From Arthrobacter sp. SPG23 (GTDB lineage Bacteria > Actinomycetota > Actinomycetes > Actinomycetales > Micrococcaceae), in assembly GCF_000876655.1 (NCBI RefSeq), contig NZ_JYCN01000001.1, positions 112,684 to 176,683 on the forward strand: a stretch of DNA of 64,000 nt, in the 5' to 3' direction. A model generated the notes under the pieces. It was not told the DNA's origin. It made no database searches and saw only the letters and a program-made list of their open reading frames with translations. The translations under genes were made by a program, and so were the position numbers. Below, one piece after another: positions 1 through 8,776 of this stretch (its first letter is position 1; every line of letters starts with the position of its first letter).

Positions 1-1
1 C

Positions 2-40
2 AACACCCTGGGCAACACCCGCATGATCAGGTTCCTCTAG
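2..40 (+). CDS. 3' end of an unidentified protein (partial)
   Basis: Only the last 12 codons are inside the window, reading NTLGNTRMIRFL and then a TAG stop. The fragment is too short to assign a family. It is called because the frame is open from the window edge with high-GC codons. The neighbouring dhaK starts 465 bases downstream, so this gene is probably a separate transcription unit. Confidence 0.4.
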   Translation, partial: NTLGNTRMIRFL

Positions 41-505
41 CCGCCCGTGGGGCCCGTCGATTACGTCTGACTTCTAAACTCTTCCCTTATATCGAATCGA
101 TGTATAAAATTACATCAGCTTGCCCGGTATCACCCGAATCCCGAGACCACTTCAGGGGACAGAAATGCGCGAGTACGCCATTTTTCCGGATTTTTCGGCG
201 TTTCAAATGGATCTTCCTACGGTGCTGAACAGTAGAGAGTCCCTGGGCCGGCCCGCTGAGGCGTCGGCATTCCACATTGGGGCCGCCGCGTGGCCGGATT
301 TCCTGCCGGCCTCCTGGGCGAAGCGCTGAGCGTGGCCGGGGGATCCAAGGCTTGGCAAGGAAGGGACAGTCAATTGGGGGCTGTCCCTTTCGTTTGCCCT
401 TCTTAGCCGGACCGTAGCCGGACGATTCGGCAGGGCGCTACCGCTGCCCGGGCCGCGGTAGTAGGGTCAAGACAAAGCCGCCAGGACACTCCAGGGAGCA
501 CTCCA
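41..505. other. Intergenic region upstream of dhaK
   Basis: A 465-base stretch without a convincing gene. The first part (about 70-120) is AT-rich compared with the surroundings. A short open frame beginning with ATG at 165 and ending at 329 has poor GC at third codon positions, so I do not call it. The hairpin at 361-389 is listed separately. No clear sigma-70 promoter for dhaK could be picked out by eye. Confidence 0.5.
361..389 (+). terminator. Putative intrinsic terminator
   Basis: A 9-bp perfect stem (AAGGGACAG paired with CTGTCCCTT) encloses an 11-base loop and is followed by a weak T-rich stretch (TCGTTT). It sits between the partial upstream gene and dhaK, so it would isolate dhaKLM from upstream transcription. 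The T-run is poor, so function is uncertain. Confidence 0.4.
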
Positions 506-1507
506 ATGAAGAAGCTGATCAACGATCCCCGCGCTGTAGTGGACGAGTCCGTGGAAGGCTTCGGCCTTGCCCATGCGGACATCGTGACCGTCAGTGCCGA
601 GCCGAAGTACATTACCCGCAAGGATGCCCCGGTAGCCGGGAAAGTGGGCCTCGTGAGCGGCGGCGGCAGCGGCCATGAACCGCTTCACGGCGGGTTCGTC
701 GGGCTGGGAATGCTCGACGCCGCGGTGCCCGGTGCCGTCTTCACCTCGCCAACGCCTGACCAGATCATTCCGGCGACCCTCGCCGTGAACTCGGGCGCCG
801 GCGTCGTGCACATCGTCAAGAACTACACCGGCGACGTCCTGAATTTCGAAACGGCCGCCGAAATGGCGGAAGCAGAAGGCGTGCAGGTCCGCACGGTGCT
901 GGTGAACGACGACGTAGCCGTGGAGGACTCGCTGTACACGGCGGGCCGGCGCGGCGTGGGCGGGACCGTCCTGGTGGAGAAGATCGCCGGTGCGGCAGCC
1001 GAACGCGGGGACGACCTGGATGCCGTCGCCGCCCTCGGGGACCGCGTCAACCAGAACGTCCGCAGCATGGGCGTCGCGCTGTCCGCCTGCACGGTCCCGC
1101 ACGCAGGGGTGCCCAGCTTTGACCTGGAAGAGAACGAAATCGAAATCGGCATCGGAATCCATGGGGAGCCAGGACGGCACCGGATCCCCATGGAAAACGC
1201 CGACGGCATTACCGACCGCCTCCTGGAGCCCATCCTGTCCGACCTCGGCGTAGCCTCCGGCGACAAGGTGCTCCTGTTCGTGAACGGCATGGGCGGGACG
1301 CCGCAAAGCGAGCTGTACATCGTGTACCGCCGGGCAGCGCAGGTTCTCGCCGAGAAAGGCATCACGGTGGAGCGCTCCCTAGTGGGCAACTACATCACCT
1401 CGCTGGAGATGCAGGGCTGCTCCATCACCGTGCTTCGGCTCGACGACGAACTGACCAGCCTCTGGGACGCCCCGGTCCACACCGCCGCACTGCGCTGGGG
1501 CATCTGA
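506..1507 (+). CDS. dhaK: Dihydroxyacetone kinase subunit DhaK
   Basis: 333 aa, a normal length for DhaK. This cytoplasmic subunit binds dihydroxyacetone and receives phosphate from the DhaL-bound nucleotide. The N-terminal GGGSGHEP segment and the GIHGEPG segment with His219 are visible; the equivalent E. coli histidine holds the substrate covalently as a hemiaminal. The ATG at 506 is preceded by a purine-rich region. It heads a tight dhaK-dhaL-dhaM operon (2-base gap to dhaL), which marks it as the PTS-dependent rather than the ATP-dependent single-chain kinase. Role: glycerol or dihydroxyacetone catabolism to dihydroxyacetone phosphate. Confidence 0.96.
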   Translation: MKKLINDPRAVVDESVEGFGLAHADIVTVSAEPKYITRKDAPVAGKVGLVSGGGSGHEPLHGGFVGLGMLDAAVPGAVFTSPTPDQIIPATLAVNSGAGVVHIVKNYTGDVLNFETAAEMAEAEGVQVRTVLVNDDVAVEDSLYTAGRRGVGGTVLVEKIAGAAAERGDDLDAVAALGDRVNQNVRSMGVALSACTVPHAGVPSFDLEENEIEIGIGIHGEPGRHRIPMENADGITDRLLEPILSDLGVASGDKVLLFVNGMGGTPQSELYIVYRRAAQVLAEKGITVERSLVGNYITSLEMQGCSITVLRLDDELTSLWDAPVHTAALRWGI

Positions 1508-1509
1508 CC

Positions 1510-2142
1510 GTGGGGCTGGACGTTGACTGGGCCGTAAGGTGGCTGACTCTTTCCGCGCAGGCGATGGCGGACCACCGGGTGGAACTGATTGAGCTGGACC
1601 GTGCCATCGGGGATTCCGATCACGGCGAAAACATGGACCGCGGATTCAAGGCGGTGATGGAAAAACTCGCCGAAGCGCCGCCCGCCACCCCGGGAGCTGC
1701 CCTGAAGCTGACGGCCATGGCACTGATGTCCAAGGTGGGCGGAGCGGCCGGGCCCCTCTACGGCACCGCCTTCCTGCGTGCCTCCACCTCGCTGGGCGAC
1801 GCGGAGGACATCGATCCCGCGGCGCTCGCCGCCGCCATCCAGGCCGCCCGCGACGGCGTTGTGGCCCGGGGCAAGGCCGAATCCGGCGACAAGACCATGG
1901 TGGACGCGTGGACGCCCGCCGTCGACGCTGCAGCAGCGCAGGCCGCTGCGGGGGACGGGGACGTCGTCAAGGTCCTCCTGGCGGCCGCGGAAGCCGCCGA
2001 GGCGGGTGCAGTTGCCACTGATCCGCTCATCGCCCGCAAGGGACGCGCCAGCTACCTGGGTGAGCGCAGCGCCGGCCACCGGGATCCCGGGGCAGTCTCC
2101 ACCGCCCTCATCCTGCGCGCCGCGGCCGGGGCGGCCGAATGA
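1510..2142 (+). CDS. dhaL: Dihydroxyacetone kinase subunit DhaL (ADP-binding)
   Basis: 210 aa with a GTG start two bases after the dhaK stop. DhaL carries a tightly bound ADP/ATP that is rephosphorylated by DhaM and used to phosphorylate the sugar on DhaK. The aspartate-rich nucleotide/Mg motif GDSDHGENM is present near residues 36-44, and the family C-terminal GHRDPGA motif is intact. The stop overlaps the dhaM start by 4 bases, indicating translational coupling. Confidence 0.95.
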   Translation: MGLDVDWAVRWLTLSAQAMADHRVELIELDRAIGDSDHGENMDRGFKAVMEKLAEAPPATPGAALKLTAMALMSKVGGAAGPLYGTAFLRASTSLGDAEDIDPAALAAAIQAARDGVVARGKAESGDKTMVDAWTPAVDAAAAQAAAGDGDVVKVLLAAAEAAEAGAVATDPLIARKGRASYLGERSAGHRDPGAVSTALILRAAAGAAE

Positions 2143-2813
2143 CGGTCAGCCTCGTGGTGGTGTCGCATAGCGAAAAGATCGCCGACGGGGCGGCGGAGCT
2201 GGCCGCCCAAATGGCGCCCGACGTCGTGATCCTCCCGGCTGGCGGTACCGACGACGGCCGGATCGGCACCAGTCTCGAAAAGGTCATGGCAGCCCTGGAC
2301 CAAGCGGCAGGCGAAGACGGCATCGTGGTGCTCACGGACCTCGGCTCAGCCGTGATGACGGCTGAATCGGCCGTGGAATTCCAGCCGGATCCGGACTCTG
2401 TGCTGTTGGCCGATGCTCCACTGGTCGAGGGGCTGGTGGCGGCAGCTGTTGCCGCGCAGTCGGGGGCGGACGCCATTGGGGTCAAGCAGGCTGCCGAAGC
2501 GGTTCGCCGTGCTCCTGCGCCGGAGGCGCCCTCCGAGGCGGAGACCCTGGGGCCGCCCGAAGCCGCAGGCGATTTCGAGCTGGTCAACCAGGCCGGCATG
2601 CATGCGCGGCCGGCGGCAAAGATCGCCGGCGGACTTGCGGGCCTGGACGCGGAGGTGACCGTCAACGGCATGGACGGCGCTTCCATGACCGGCCTGATGA
2701 CCCTGGGTGCAGGCAAAGGGTCCGTCCTCCACGTCGAGGCCTGGGGGCCGGACGCAGCCAAGGCTGTGAAGTACGTCGGCGGCCTGGTGGAGGCTGGGTT
2801 CGGGGAGCCCTGA
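2139..2813 (+). CDS. dhaM: PTS-dependent dihydroxyacetone kinase phosphotransferase subunit DhaM (EIIA-HPr fusion)
   Basis: 224 aa. The N-terminal EIIA-Man-like domain (about 1-130) carries the phosphorylatable His10 in VVVSHSEKIADG. After an Ala/Pro/Glu-rich linker comes an HPr domain (about 145-224) with active-site His155 in NQAGMHARPA. The longer E. coli DhaM also has an Enzyme I-like domain; it is absent here, so phosphate must come from a separate EI. The start overlaps dhaL by ATGA. Cytoplasmic phosphocarrier that regenerates ATP on DhaL. Confidence 0.93.
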   Translation: MTVSLVVVSHSEKIADGAAELAAQMAPDVVILPAGGTDDGRIGTSLEKVMAALDQAAGEDGIVVLTDLGSAVMTAESAVEFQPDPDSVLLADAPLVEGLVAAAVAAQSGADAIGVKQAAEAVRRAPAPEAPSEAETLGPPEAAGDFELVNQAGMHARPAAKIAGGLAGLDAEVTVNGMDGASMTGLMTLGAGKGSVLHVEAWGPDAAKAVKYVGGLVEAGFGEP

Positions 2814-2814
2814 C

Positions 2815-3312
2815 TTACGGGGCCTGCCGGAGGCCGTCGGCATCCAGCAGCACAGTGGCCGTGACGAACTTTCCGCAGTGCTCTCCGTACGGGTACTCCG
2901 CCCGGGGCATGAAGCTCAGCGTGCGCCCTGGCAGCGGAGCCCCCGACGTGGAGGTGCCGGTGGCCGTGGCATCAATGCGCGATTCGGTCAGGACATCCAT
3001 CATCAGCATGCCGGTGAGCGTGCCGTCAGGCGAGGACGTTGCCGAACACGTGCCGTCCGGCCCGGCCGAAGGTTCGCAGCCCAGGTCCACGGCCGTGCTG
3101 CCCGCCATCAGCTCAAGGTCCGCTTCCCGGCACGTGCCGTCCTGGCAGGCCTTCAGGCGGATGGCCTCGACGGTTGGGACGTAGCTGGCCGCCACCGTCA
3201 GCGCCACCACCGGCGCCTGCGCTATTGCCGGGCACGGCACTGCCTCGGGCAGGCACGCGGACGGGATCAGCGAGGTGGTGACCGCTACCAGGAGTACGCC
3301 CAAGGTGCGCAT
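2815..3312 (-). CDS. Putative lipoprotein of unknown function
   Basis: 165 aa. A short hydrophobic signal sequence ends in a lipobox-like LIPSAC with the lipidated cysteine at residue 20, so the protein is predicted to be exported and membrane-anchored. The mature part contains further cysteines (ACQDGTC, LGCEPSAGPDGTC) that could form disulfides outside the cell. I do not recognise the family. It converges on dhaM with almost no gap (stop codons at 2813 and 2815) and is probably monocistronic. Confidence 0.75.
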   Translation of the reverse strand: MRTLGVLLVAVTTSLIPSACLPEAVPCPAIAQAPVVALTVAASYVPTVEAIRLKACQDGTCREADLELMAGSTAVDLGCEPSAGPDGTCSATSSPDGTLTGMLMMDVLTESRIDATATGTSTSGAPLPGRTLSFMPRAEYPYGEHCGKFVTATVLLDADGLRQAP

Positions 3313-3381
3313 GCTTCACAGTAGATCCGTCCGGGGCCGCGCCGCCAGAGGAAGCCGGGAGGATGCCCGCGAACGCGGACC

Positions 3382-3816
3382 CTAGCTGACCGGAAAGATG
3401 CCGATGAACCAGAACGCGGCAACAACGAAGACGGCAATAAAGGCGATCATGCAGCCCATGCCGGCCTTCTCCTTCGACGCCTGGTGGATGGACTGGTTCG
3501 GATCTGCCGGGTTGTAGGCCACCTCCACGGTTGAGCCCGGCACCGGTTCAGACCGGAACGGGACGTCCGACTCCCCGAAATACATGGTTCCGCGCGGGTC
3601 GGCGAAGCGGTAGGTGGGGCGGTAGAGGCGGTGGCGCGACCCCGACGAGCCAACGGCGCTGGACCACCCGGCAGTGCTGCCGGTCACCGTCGCCTGGACC
3701 CTTGGCCACTGTGCCGCGAGCTTCTCCTGGCGTTTGGCCTTCCGCATCGCCGCGGTGATCGACACGGCCGCCGCGACAACGAACAATGCCCAGATGATGT
3801 ACAGCACGGTTTTCAC
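3382..3816 (-). CDS. DUF3592 domain membrane protein
   Basis: About 144 aa from a GTG start at 3816, preferred over the longer frame because GGGAGA lies six bases upstream. The N-terminal segment is a transmembrane helix (VLYIIWALFVVAAAVSI), followed by a beta-rich DUF3592 domain (WPRVQATVTGS ... YRPTYRFADPRG ... GSTVEVAYNPADP). A second transmembrane helix lies at the C-terminus (MIAFIAVFVVAAFWFIGIF). The topology, two helices flanking an extracytoplasmic or cytoplasmic DUF3592 domain, matches the family. Function is unknown. Confidence 0.8.
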   Translation of the reverse strand: MKTVLYIIWALFVVAAAVSITAAMRKAKRQEKLAAQWPRVQATVTGSTAGWSSAVGSSGSRHRLYRPTYRFADPRGTMYFGESDVPFRSEPVPGSTVEVAYNPADPNQSIHQASKEKAGMGCMIAFIAVFVVAAFWFIGIFPVS

Positions 3817-3880
3817 GGTTCTCCCTTTCGCGTCAGCAAGCAGTATGCCACTGCCGCTTCGCTTCAATGGCGGACCGCCG

Positions 3881-4967
3881 TCAGGCGGGTAGCCTCAGGC
3901 CGGCCGGGTGCAGTTCCGCCAAGCCGTCGCTGACCAGCCCTGCGAGGGCGCGCTCCAACTGCTCCGGGGCCGAATTCAGCCGGTGCAGCGCCGCCAGCGG
4001 AACCCCGATACCTTCGGCTTCGAAGCCAAGGTCCGCGGCGGGCTGATGGAACATCTCCGGAGCCACCGGCGCATCCGCCAGCCGGAGGACGGCCATCACG
4101 GCTCCCCGGACCTGCCGGTCGGTGCCGTGCCAGGACTGGCCCTTCGGCGTGTACGACGGCGGCGGCTCACCGGCCGCAACCCAAGCGCACGCTCCGCGCA
4201 CCGGGCACTCACCGCACTTCGGCGCCCTCGCCGTGCAGACCAGCGCCCCCCAGCTCCATGACCGCCGCGTTCCAGCGGACGGAGAGTCCGACGTCGGCGG
4301 GCAAGAGCTCGGCGGCCAGCCGCATTTCGGCCGCCGTCAGCGACTGTGACGGCAGCGCAGTGCCGGAAAAGAGCCGCGCGTGGACGCGGCGGATATTGGT
4401 GTCCACCACGGTTTCGCGGCGGCCGAATGCGAACGCGGCGACCGCGGCCGCCGTGTAGCTGCCCACTCCGGGGAGTTCCAGCAGTTCGTCGTACGTGCCC
4501 GGTACGCCGCCGTCGTGCTTTTCCACAATGGCGACGGCGGCTGCATGCAGGCGCAGTGCCCGCCGCGGATAGCCAAGCCTGCCCCATTGCCGGACAGCCT
4601 CGCCGGAGGCCTCGGCCGCCAGATGCGCCGGCGACGGCCAGCGGCGGAGCCAGTCCTCCCAGACAGGCAGGACCCGGACCACGGGTGTCTGCTGGAGCAT
4701 GATCTCACTGACCAGGACACCCCAGGGGGAGCACCCGGGCTCGCGCCACGGCAGATCCCGGGCGGTGGCGCCGAACCAGGCGTCAAGGGCTTCGTGGAGG
4801 GCGGCAAGCGGCGGCAATGCCGGGCGACTCGCCGGGGGCGGGGCAGTGGGTACGGCTAAGGCTTCGATGCAAATACTGTAGTGGATACTGGCCAGCCGTC
4901 CGCCTTCCCGGCGTGGTGGTGCCCCAATGCGCCCGGCGTTCTCTAGCCTAGAAGGATGGTCAGGCAA
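3881..4967 (-). CDS. mutY: A/G-specific adenine glycosylase MutY (frameshifted as read)
   Basis: Removes adenine mispaired with 8-oxoguanine. The first part shows ARDLPWRE, the MLQQT segment, the helix-hairpin-helix ELPGVGSYTAAA and the catalytic Asp in VVDTNIRRV. After VMELG the frame breaks at a run of six C on the plus strand (4246-4251). Removing one base restores C-x6-C-x2-C-x5-C (CTARAPKC, GEC, PVRGAC), the MutY iron-sulfur signature, and continues to a stop at 3881. The true start is uncertain: no ATG lies between 4967 and the catalytic domain, and 4967 overlaps the divergent gene; a TTG at 4817 is possible. About 361 aa if corrected. Confidence 0.85.
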
Positions 4968-5636
4968 GGCACTTCAGGAAAGAACGGTTCGAAACCGAAG
5001 GGCACCCCCGGCCGGCAGGCGGGACGGCCTCCGCTGAAGGCCGTCTACCGCCGTCGCAGGCTGTTCGTTGGCCTGGCGCTGCTTCTCGTTGCCGCGGTGG
5101 CGCTGGGAGGCTTTGCTGCCGTATCCGGCGCCATGCGCTCCGCCGAGCAGGCTTCCTCCACCGACCGGAACGGTTCTGACGGGCAGGCCGCCAAGCCGGA
5201 CGCCACGCCGTCCGCGTCCGCCACGCCCAGCACTCCGGCCACGCCCACCTGTGACCAAAGCCTGGTGACCGTCTCTGCTTCGACCGACAAGGCTGCCTAC
5301 GCGGAGGGTGAGAATCCGCTGCTCAGCCTGAAAGTAACCAACGGCGGAAAGGTGGCGTGCGAGGTGAACCTGGGCACGTCCCAGATGGAATACACCGTCA
5401 CCAGCGGCTCCGACCGGATCTTCTCCTCGGTTGACTGCCAGGTTGAGAGCGGGGACCTCGTCAAGACCATCGCTCCGGGCCAGAGCGAGACCGCCAACTT
5501 CCCGTGGCAGCGCAACCGCAGCATTCCGGGCTGCGGCGCAGTGTCCGCGAAGCCCGGCGCCGGCGGCGCGTATTACATGTTTGTGGCCAGGCTGGGGTCC
5601 AAGGCCAGCTCGAAGGCCGTCTTCCAGCTTCTCTAG
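4956..5636 (+). CDS. Membrane-anchored extracytoplasmic protein between mutY and disA
   Basis: 226 aa. A basic N-terminus is followed by one transmembrane helix (about 36-58, LFVGLALLLVAAVALGGFAAV), a Ser/Thr/Pro/Ala-rich linker, and a beta-rich domain with four cysteines (TCDQ, VACEV, VDCQV, PGCGA) that could pair as disulfides outside the cell. I do not recognise the domain, which resembles general bacterial Ig-like modules. As I recall, M. tuberculosis has a membrane protein, Rv3587c, in the same neighbourhood between disA and mutY, so this may be a positional counterpart. Confidence 0.8.
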   Translation: MVRQGTSGKNGSKPKGTPGRQAGRPPLKAVYRRRRLFVGLALLLVAAVALGGFAAVSGAMRSAEQASSTDRNGSDGQAAKPDATPSASATPSTPATPTCDQSLVTVSASTDKAAYAEGENPLLSLKVTNGGKVACEVNLGTSQMEYTVTSGSDRIFSSVDCQVESGDLVKTIAPGQSETANFPWQRNRSIPGCGAVSAKPGAGGAYYMFVARLGSKASSKAVFQLL

Positions 5637-5650
5637 GCTGGATGGGGGGG

Positions 5651-6727
5651 CTAGAGGAAGCGGTCCAGCAGGCTCGCCTCGGCCATCCGGCTCAGTCCCT
5701 CCCGGACCGTGCGGGCGCGCTGGTCGCCGATGCCGTCCACCGTCATGAGGTCGTCGATGGTGGCTGCCATCAGGTACTGGAGCCCGCCGAAGTGGTCAAC
5801 AAGCCTGTCCGCCACGGCCTTTGGCACCGCTTTCAGGCCGGACAGGAGACGGTAACCGCGCGGCTGCACCACGGCGTCGAGCGTCTCCACGCCGCCCGCG
5901 AAGCCGATAATGCCGGCAATCCGGCTCAGGTCGATCAGTTCGGTGGGGCCGAGGCTCAGCAGGGCGCTGACGGCACCGTCAATGTCCTCCGGGGTGGCGT
6001 TCGGGCCGGCGTAATCGCGGATGATCACATCGCTGCCGGGTCCCCGGCCCACCGTGAGTTCATCCAGCTGGAGCGATAGCAGGCGCCCGTCCTCGCCGAG
6101 CTCAAGGACGTACTGGGAGATTTCCTCGGAGATCCGGCGCACCATTTCCTGGCGCTGCAGCGTCACCGCGACGTCCCGGACAGTCACCATGGCTTCGATT
6201 TCCAGGGCGGAAAGGGAACTGGTGACCTGGTCCAGCCGGGACCGGTAGCGTTCCAGGGTGGCCAGCGCCTGGTTGGCGCGGGCCAGGACCTTCTCGGAGC
6301 CCTCCAGGACGTGCCGCAGCCCGTTCACGTACAGGGCGATGATCTGCATGGACTGGCTGACAGAGATCACGGGAACGCCGGTCTGGATGGCCACCCGCTC
6401 CGCAGTGCGGTGCCTGGTGCCCGATTCCTGGGTTTCGATGCTGGAGTCCGGAACCAGCTGCACGGCGGCCCGAAGGATGTTGCCGGCGTCTTTGTCGCAG
6501 ATGATGGCGCCGTCCATTTTGGCCAGCTCGCGAAGGCGCGTGGGGGAGAAGTCGATCCCGATGTCGAACCCGCCGGAGCAGATGGACTCGATGGTCTTGT
6601 CGATGCCCAGGACGATCAACGCGCCCGTGCGCCCGCGAAGGATGCGTTCCAGGCCATCGCGCAGAGCGGTGCCTGGAGCCACTCTGCCCAGAGTCGCCTT
6701 AAGCGAATCTTCAGGGCTCCGAGCCAT
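5651..6727 (-). CDS. disA: DNA integrity scanning diadenylate cyclase DisA
   Basis: 358 aa from the ATG at 6727, which has AAGGG about eight bases upstream; an in-frame TTG at 6742 is less likely. The N-terminal DAC domain has the catalytic DGA motif (KMDGAIICD) and the RHR motif (SGTRHRTAER) and makes c-di-AMP from two ATP. A central helical linker and C-terminal helix-hairpin-helix modules (TVDGIGDQRARTVREGL) bind branched DNA. It acts as a cytoplasmic DNA-damage and cell-wall homeostasis signal. It is convergent with the membrane protein gene. In many actinobacteria radA is the immediate neighbour; here radA is 13 kb away. Confidence 0.96.
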   Translation of the reverse strand: MARSPEDSLKATLGRVAPGTALRDGLERILRGRTGALIVLGIDKTIESICSGGFDIGIDFSPTRLRELAKMDGAIICDKDAGNILRAAVQLVPDSSIETQESGTRHRTAERVAIQTGVPVISVSQSMQIIALYVNGLRHVLEGSEKVLARANQALATLERYRSRLDQVTSSLSALEIEAMVTVRDVAVTLQRQEMVRRISEEISQYVLELGEDGRLLSLQLDELTVGRGPGSDVIIRDYAGPNATPEDIDGAVSALLSLGPTELIDLSRIAGIIGFAGGVETLDAVVQPRGYRLLSGLKAVPKAVADRLVDHFGGLQYLMAATIDDLMTVDGIGDQRARTVREGLSRMAEASLLDRFL

Positions 6728-7085
6728 AGGTTTTCCCTTCAAAGGTGCAGGCCGCTGCCTGCAAGTATGCCGGTTTTACGATTCCGCCGGCAGGATCAAA
6801 AGTACTCATTTCCCCACTGGCTCCATCCTAGAGGCAAAGAAGAGCATTAACCGCACGGACAAGCCTCAAAGTGGCCCGTTTGGCCTGCTGCCGGCAGCGG
6901 TCCGGAAGGCCCGGGACGACGGCGGCGGGAGACGGCAGTTGGGCCGTTTACCGGCGCCTCCTGCCGCCCTGCGATAAACTGGAAACCTTGGCTGCACAGT
7001 TAACGCCTGCCGGCCCCACGTTTGAATTGCGTTCACATCACATTCACATCCCTTACCCGCCCCCTGTCGCAGCGAAAGTAGCACC
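6728..7085. other. Intergenic region between disA and prfC
   Basis: 358 bases between divergent genes, so it should hold both promoters. The part near disA is AT-rich for this genome (AAAAGTACTCATTT around 6798). The part near prfC carries direct repeats resembling a PHO box (listed separately). No credible gene is visible; short frames here have no ribosome binding site or family motif. Confidence 0.5.
7031..7058 (+). promoter_or_regulatory. PHO-box-like direct repeats upstream of prfC
   Basis: GTTCACATC at 7031 and ATTCACATC at 7042 are spaced exactly 11 bases, followed by a weaker TTACCCG at 7053. Actinobacterial PhoP boxes are GTTCACC-like repeats at 11-base intervals. The site lies 28-55 bases before the prfC start. 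This is a pattern match only; an RF3 gene is not an expected Pho target. Confidence 0.3.
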
Positions 7086-8699
7086 GTGTCTCAAGAAGTC
7101 CTTAGCCCCGCCCGAGTCCAGGAGATTCACAAGCAGGCGGCCCGGCGTCGGACTTTCGCGGTCATTTCCCACCCTGACGCCGGCAAGTCCACGCTCACTG
7201 AAGCCCTGGCGCTGCACGCGAAGGTGATCGGCACAGCCGGTGCGTCCAGCGGCAAGTCCAACCGCAAGGAAACGGTCTCGGACTGGATGCAGATGGAAAA
7301 GGACCGCGGCATCTCCATCAGCTCCGCAGCCCTGCAGTTCGCCTACCGTGACACCGTGATCAACCTCCTGGACACCCCCGGCCACGCCGACTTCTCCGAG
7401 GACACCTACCGCGTCCTGGCCGCCGTGGACTGCGCCGTGATGCTGGTTGATGCAGCCAAGGGCCTGGAAACGCAGACCATGAAGCTCTTCGAGGTCTGCA
7501 AGCAGCGCAACCTGCCCATCATCACAGTGATCAACAAGTGGGACCGTCCCGGCCTGGATGCCCTGGCGCTGATGGACGAAATCACCGAGCGCACGGGACT
7601 CCAGCCCATGCCGCTGACCTGGGCCGTGGGCATCTCGGGCGACTTCCGCGGCGTGTGGGACCTCCGCAACGACCGCTTCGCCCGGTTCCAGAGGAACAAC
7701 GCAGGCGCCAACATCGCGCTCACCGAGTACTTCACCCCCGAAGAAGCCGCCGCCAACCAGGGCGACGACTGGTCCAACGCCGTGGACGAAGCCGGACTGG
7801 TCATCGAATCCAACCTGGAGTTCGACGTCGACGCCTTCCACGCAGGCAAGGCAACCCCCATCCTCTTCAGCTCCGCCGCCCTCAACTTCGGCGTTAAGGA
7901 AATCCTGGACGCTTTGGTGGACTTCGCCCCGCCGGCGGCGCCGCGGCCCGACGTCGACGGCGAGCCCCGTGCGGTGGATGCTCCGTTCGCGGGTTTCGTC
8001 TTCAAGGTCCAGGCCGGCATGAACAAGGCCCACCGCGACCACGTCGCCTTCATCCGCGTGTGCTCCGGCGTCTTCGAACGCGGCATGGTGGTCACGCAGA
8101 CGCGCACCGGCAAGTCGTTCGCCACCAAATACGCCCAGCAGGTGTTCGGCCGTGAGCGCGAGGTGATCGACGAAGCCTTCCCCGGCGACGTCGTTGGCCT
8201 GGTGAATGCCTCGTCGCTGCGCGTGGGCGACAGCCTGTTCCTGGACGAACCCGTGGAGTTCCCCGCGATCCCGCTGTTCGCTCCGGAGCACTTCCAGGTG
8301 GCGCGTTCCAAGGACCCCAGCCGCTTCAAGCAGTTCCGCCGCGGCATCGAGCAGCTCGAGCACGAGGGCGTCATCCAGGTGCTCCGCTCCGACATCCGCG
8401 GCGACCAGGCGCCGGTGCTCGCCGCCGTCGGCCCCATGCAGTTCGAAGTGGTGGAGGACCGCATGGCGCACGACTTCAGCGCCCCGATGCGCCTGGAGCG
8501 GCTGCCGTACTCGATGGCAAGGATCTCGACGGCGGACGCCATGCCCGCCCTGGCCAACGTGCCGGGCGCCGAGGTGCTGCTGCGCTCCGACGGCGAATAC
8601 CTGGCCCTGTTCAACGACATTTGGGCGCTTCGGCGGATCGAAAAGAACCACCCGGATCTGACCCTGGTGCCGATCGGCACGCACAACCCCGCCAAATAG
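7086..8699 (+). CDS. prfC: Peptide chain release factor 3
   Basis: 537 aa, close to E. coli RF3 (529). A translational GTPase that removes RF1/RF2 from the ribosome after peptide release. G1 is SHPDAGKST (about 28-36), G3 DTPGHADF and G4 NKWD are intact, and the QMEKDRGISISS switch region is present. Domain II and the RF3-specific C-terminus (RRGIEQLEHEGVIQ, AAVGPMQFEVV) follow. The start is GTG; no strong Shine-Dalgarno is visible. Confidence 0.96.
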   Translation: MSQEVLSPARVQEIHKQAARRRTFAVISHPDAGKSTLTEALALHAKVIGTAGASSGKSNRKETVSDWMQMEKDRGISISSAALQFAYRDTVINLLDTPGHADFSEDTYRVLAAVDCAVMLVDAAKGLETQTMKLFEVCKQRNLPIITVINKWDRPGLDALALMDEITERTGLQPMPLTWAVGISGDFRGVWDLRNDRFARFQRNNAGANIALTEYFTPEEAAANQGDDWSNAVDEAGLVIESNLEFDVDAFHAGKATPILFSSAALNFGVKEILDALVDFAPPAAPRPDVDGEPRAVDAPFAGFVFKVQAGMNKAHRDHVAFIRVCSGVFERGMVVTQTRTGKSFATKYAQQVFGREREVIDEAFPGDVVGLVNASSLRVGDSLFLDEPVEFPAIPLFAPEHFQVARSKDPSRFKQFRRGIEQLEHEGVIQVLRSDIRGDQAPVLAAVGPMQFEVVEDRMAHDFSAPMRLERLPYSMARISTADAMPALANVPGAEVLLRSDGEYLALFNDIWALRRIEKNHPDLTLVPIGTHNPAK

Positions 8700-8776
8700 C
8701 GGGCCTCCGTCAACTCCGCGACCATCGCCGGGATATCATAAGCATACTTATTAAATAAACAGCTGAGAGGCCGATC

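Noticed and set aside
165..329. Short open frame (about 54 codons) upstream of dhaK
   Set aside because: Third-position GC is low in its first half, there is no ribosome binding site and no similarity I recognise.
7053..8684. Minus-strand open frame of 543 codons opposite prfC
   Set aside because: Antisense to a gene with all RF3 motifs; typical high-GC mirror frame.
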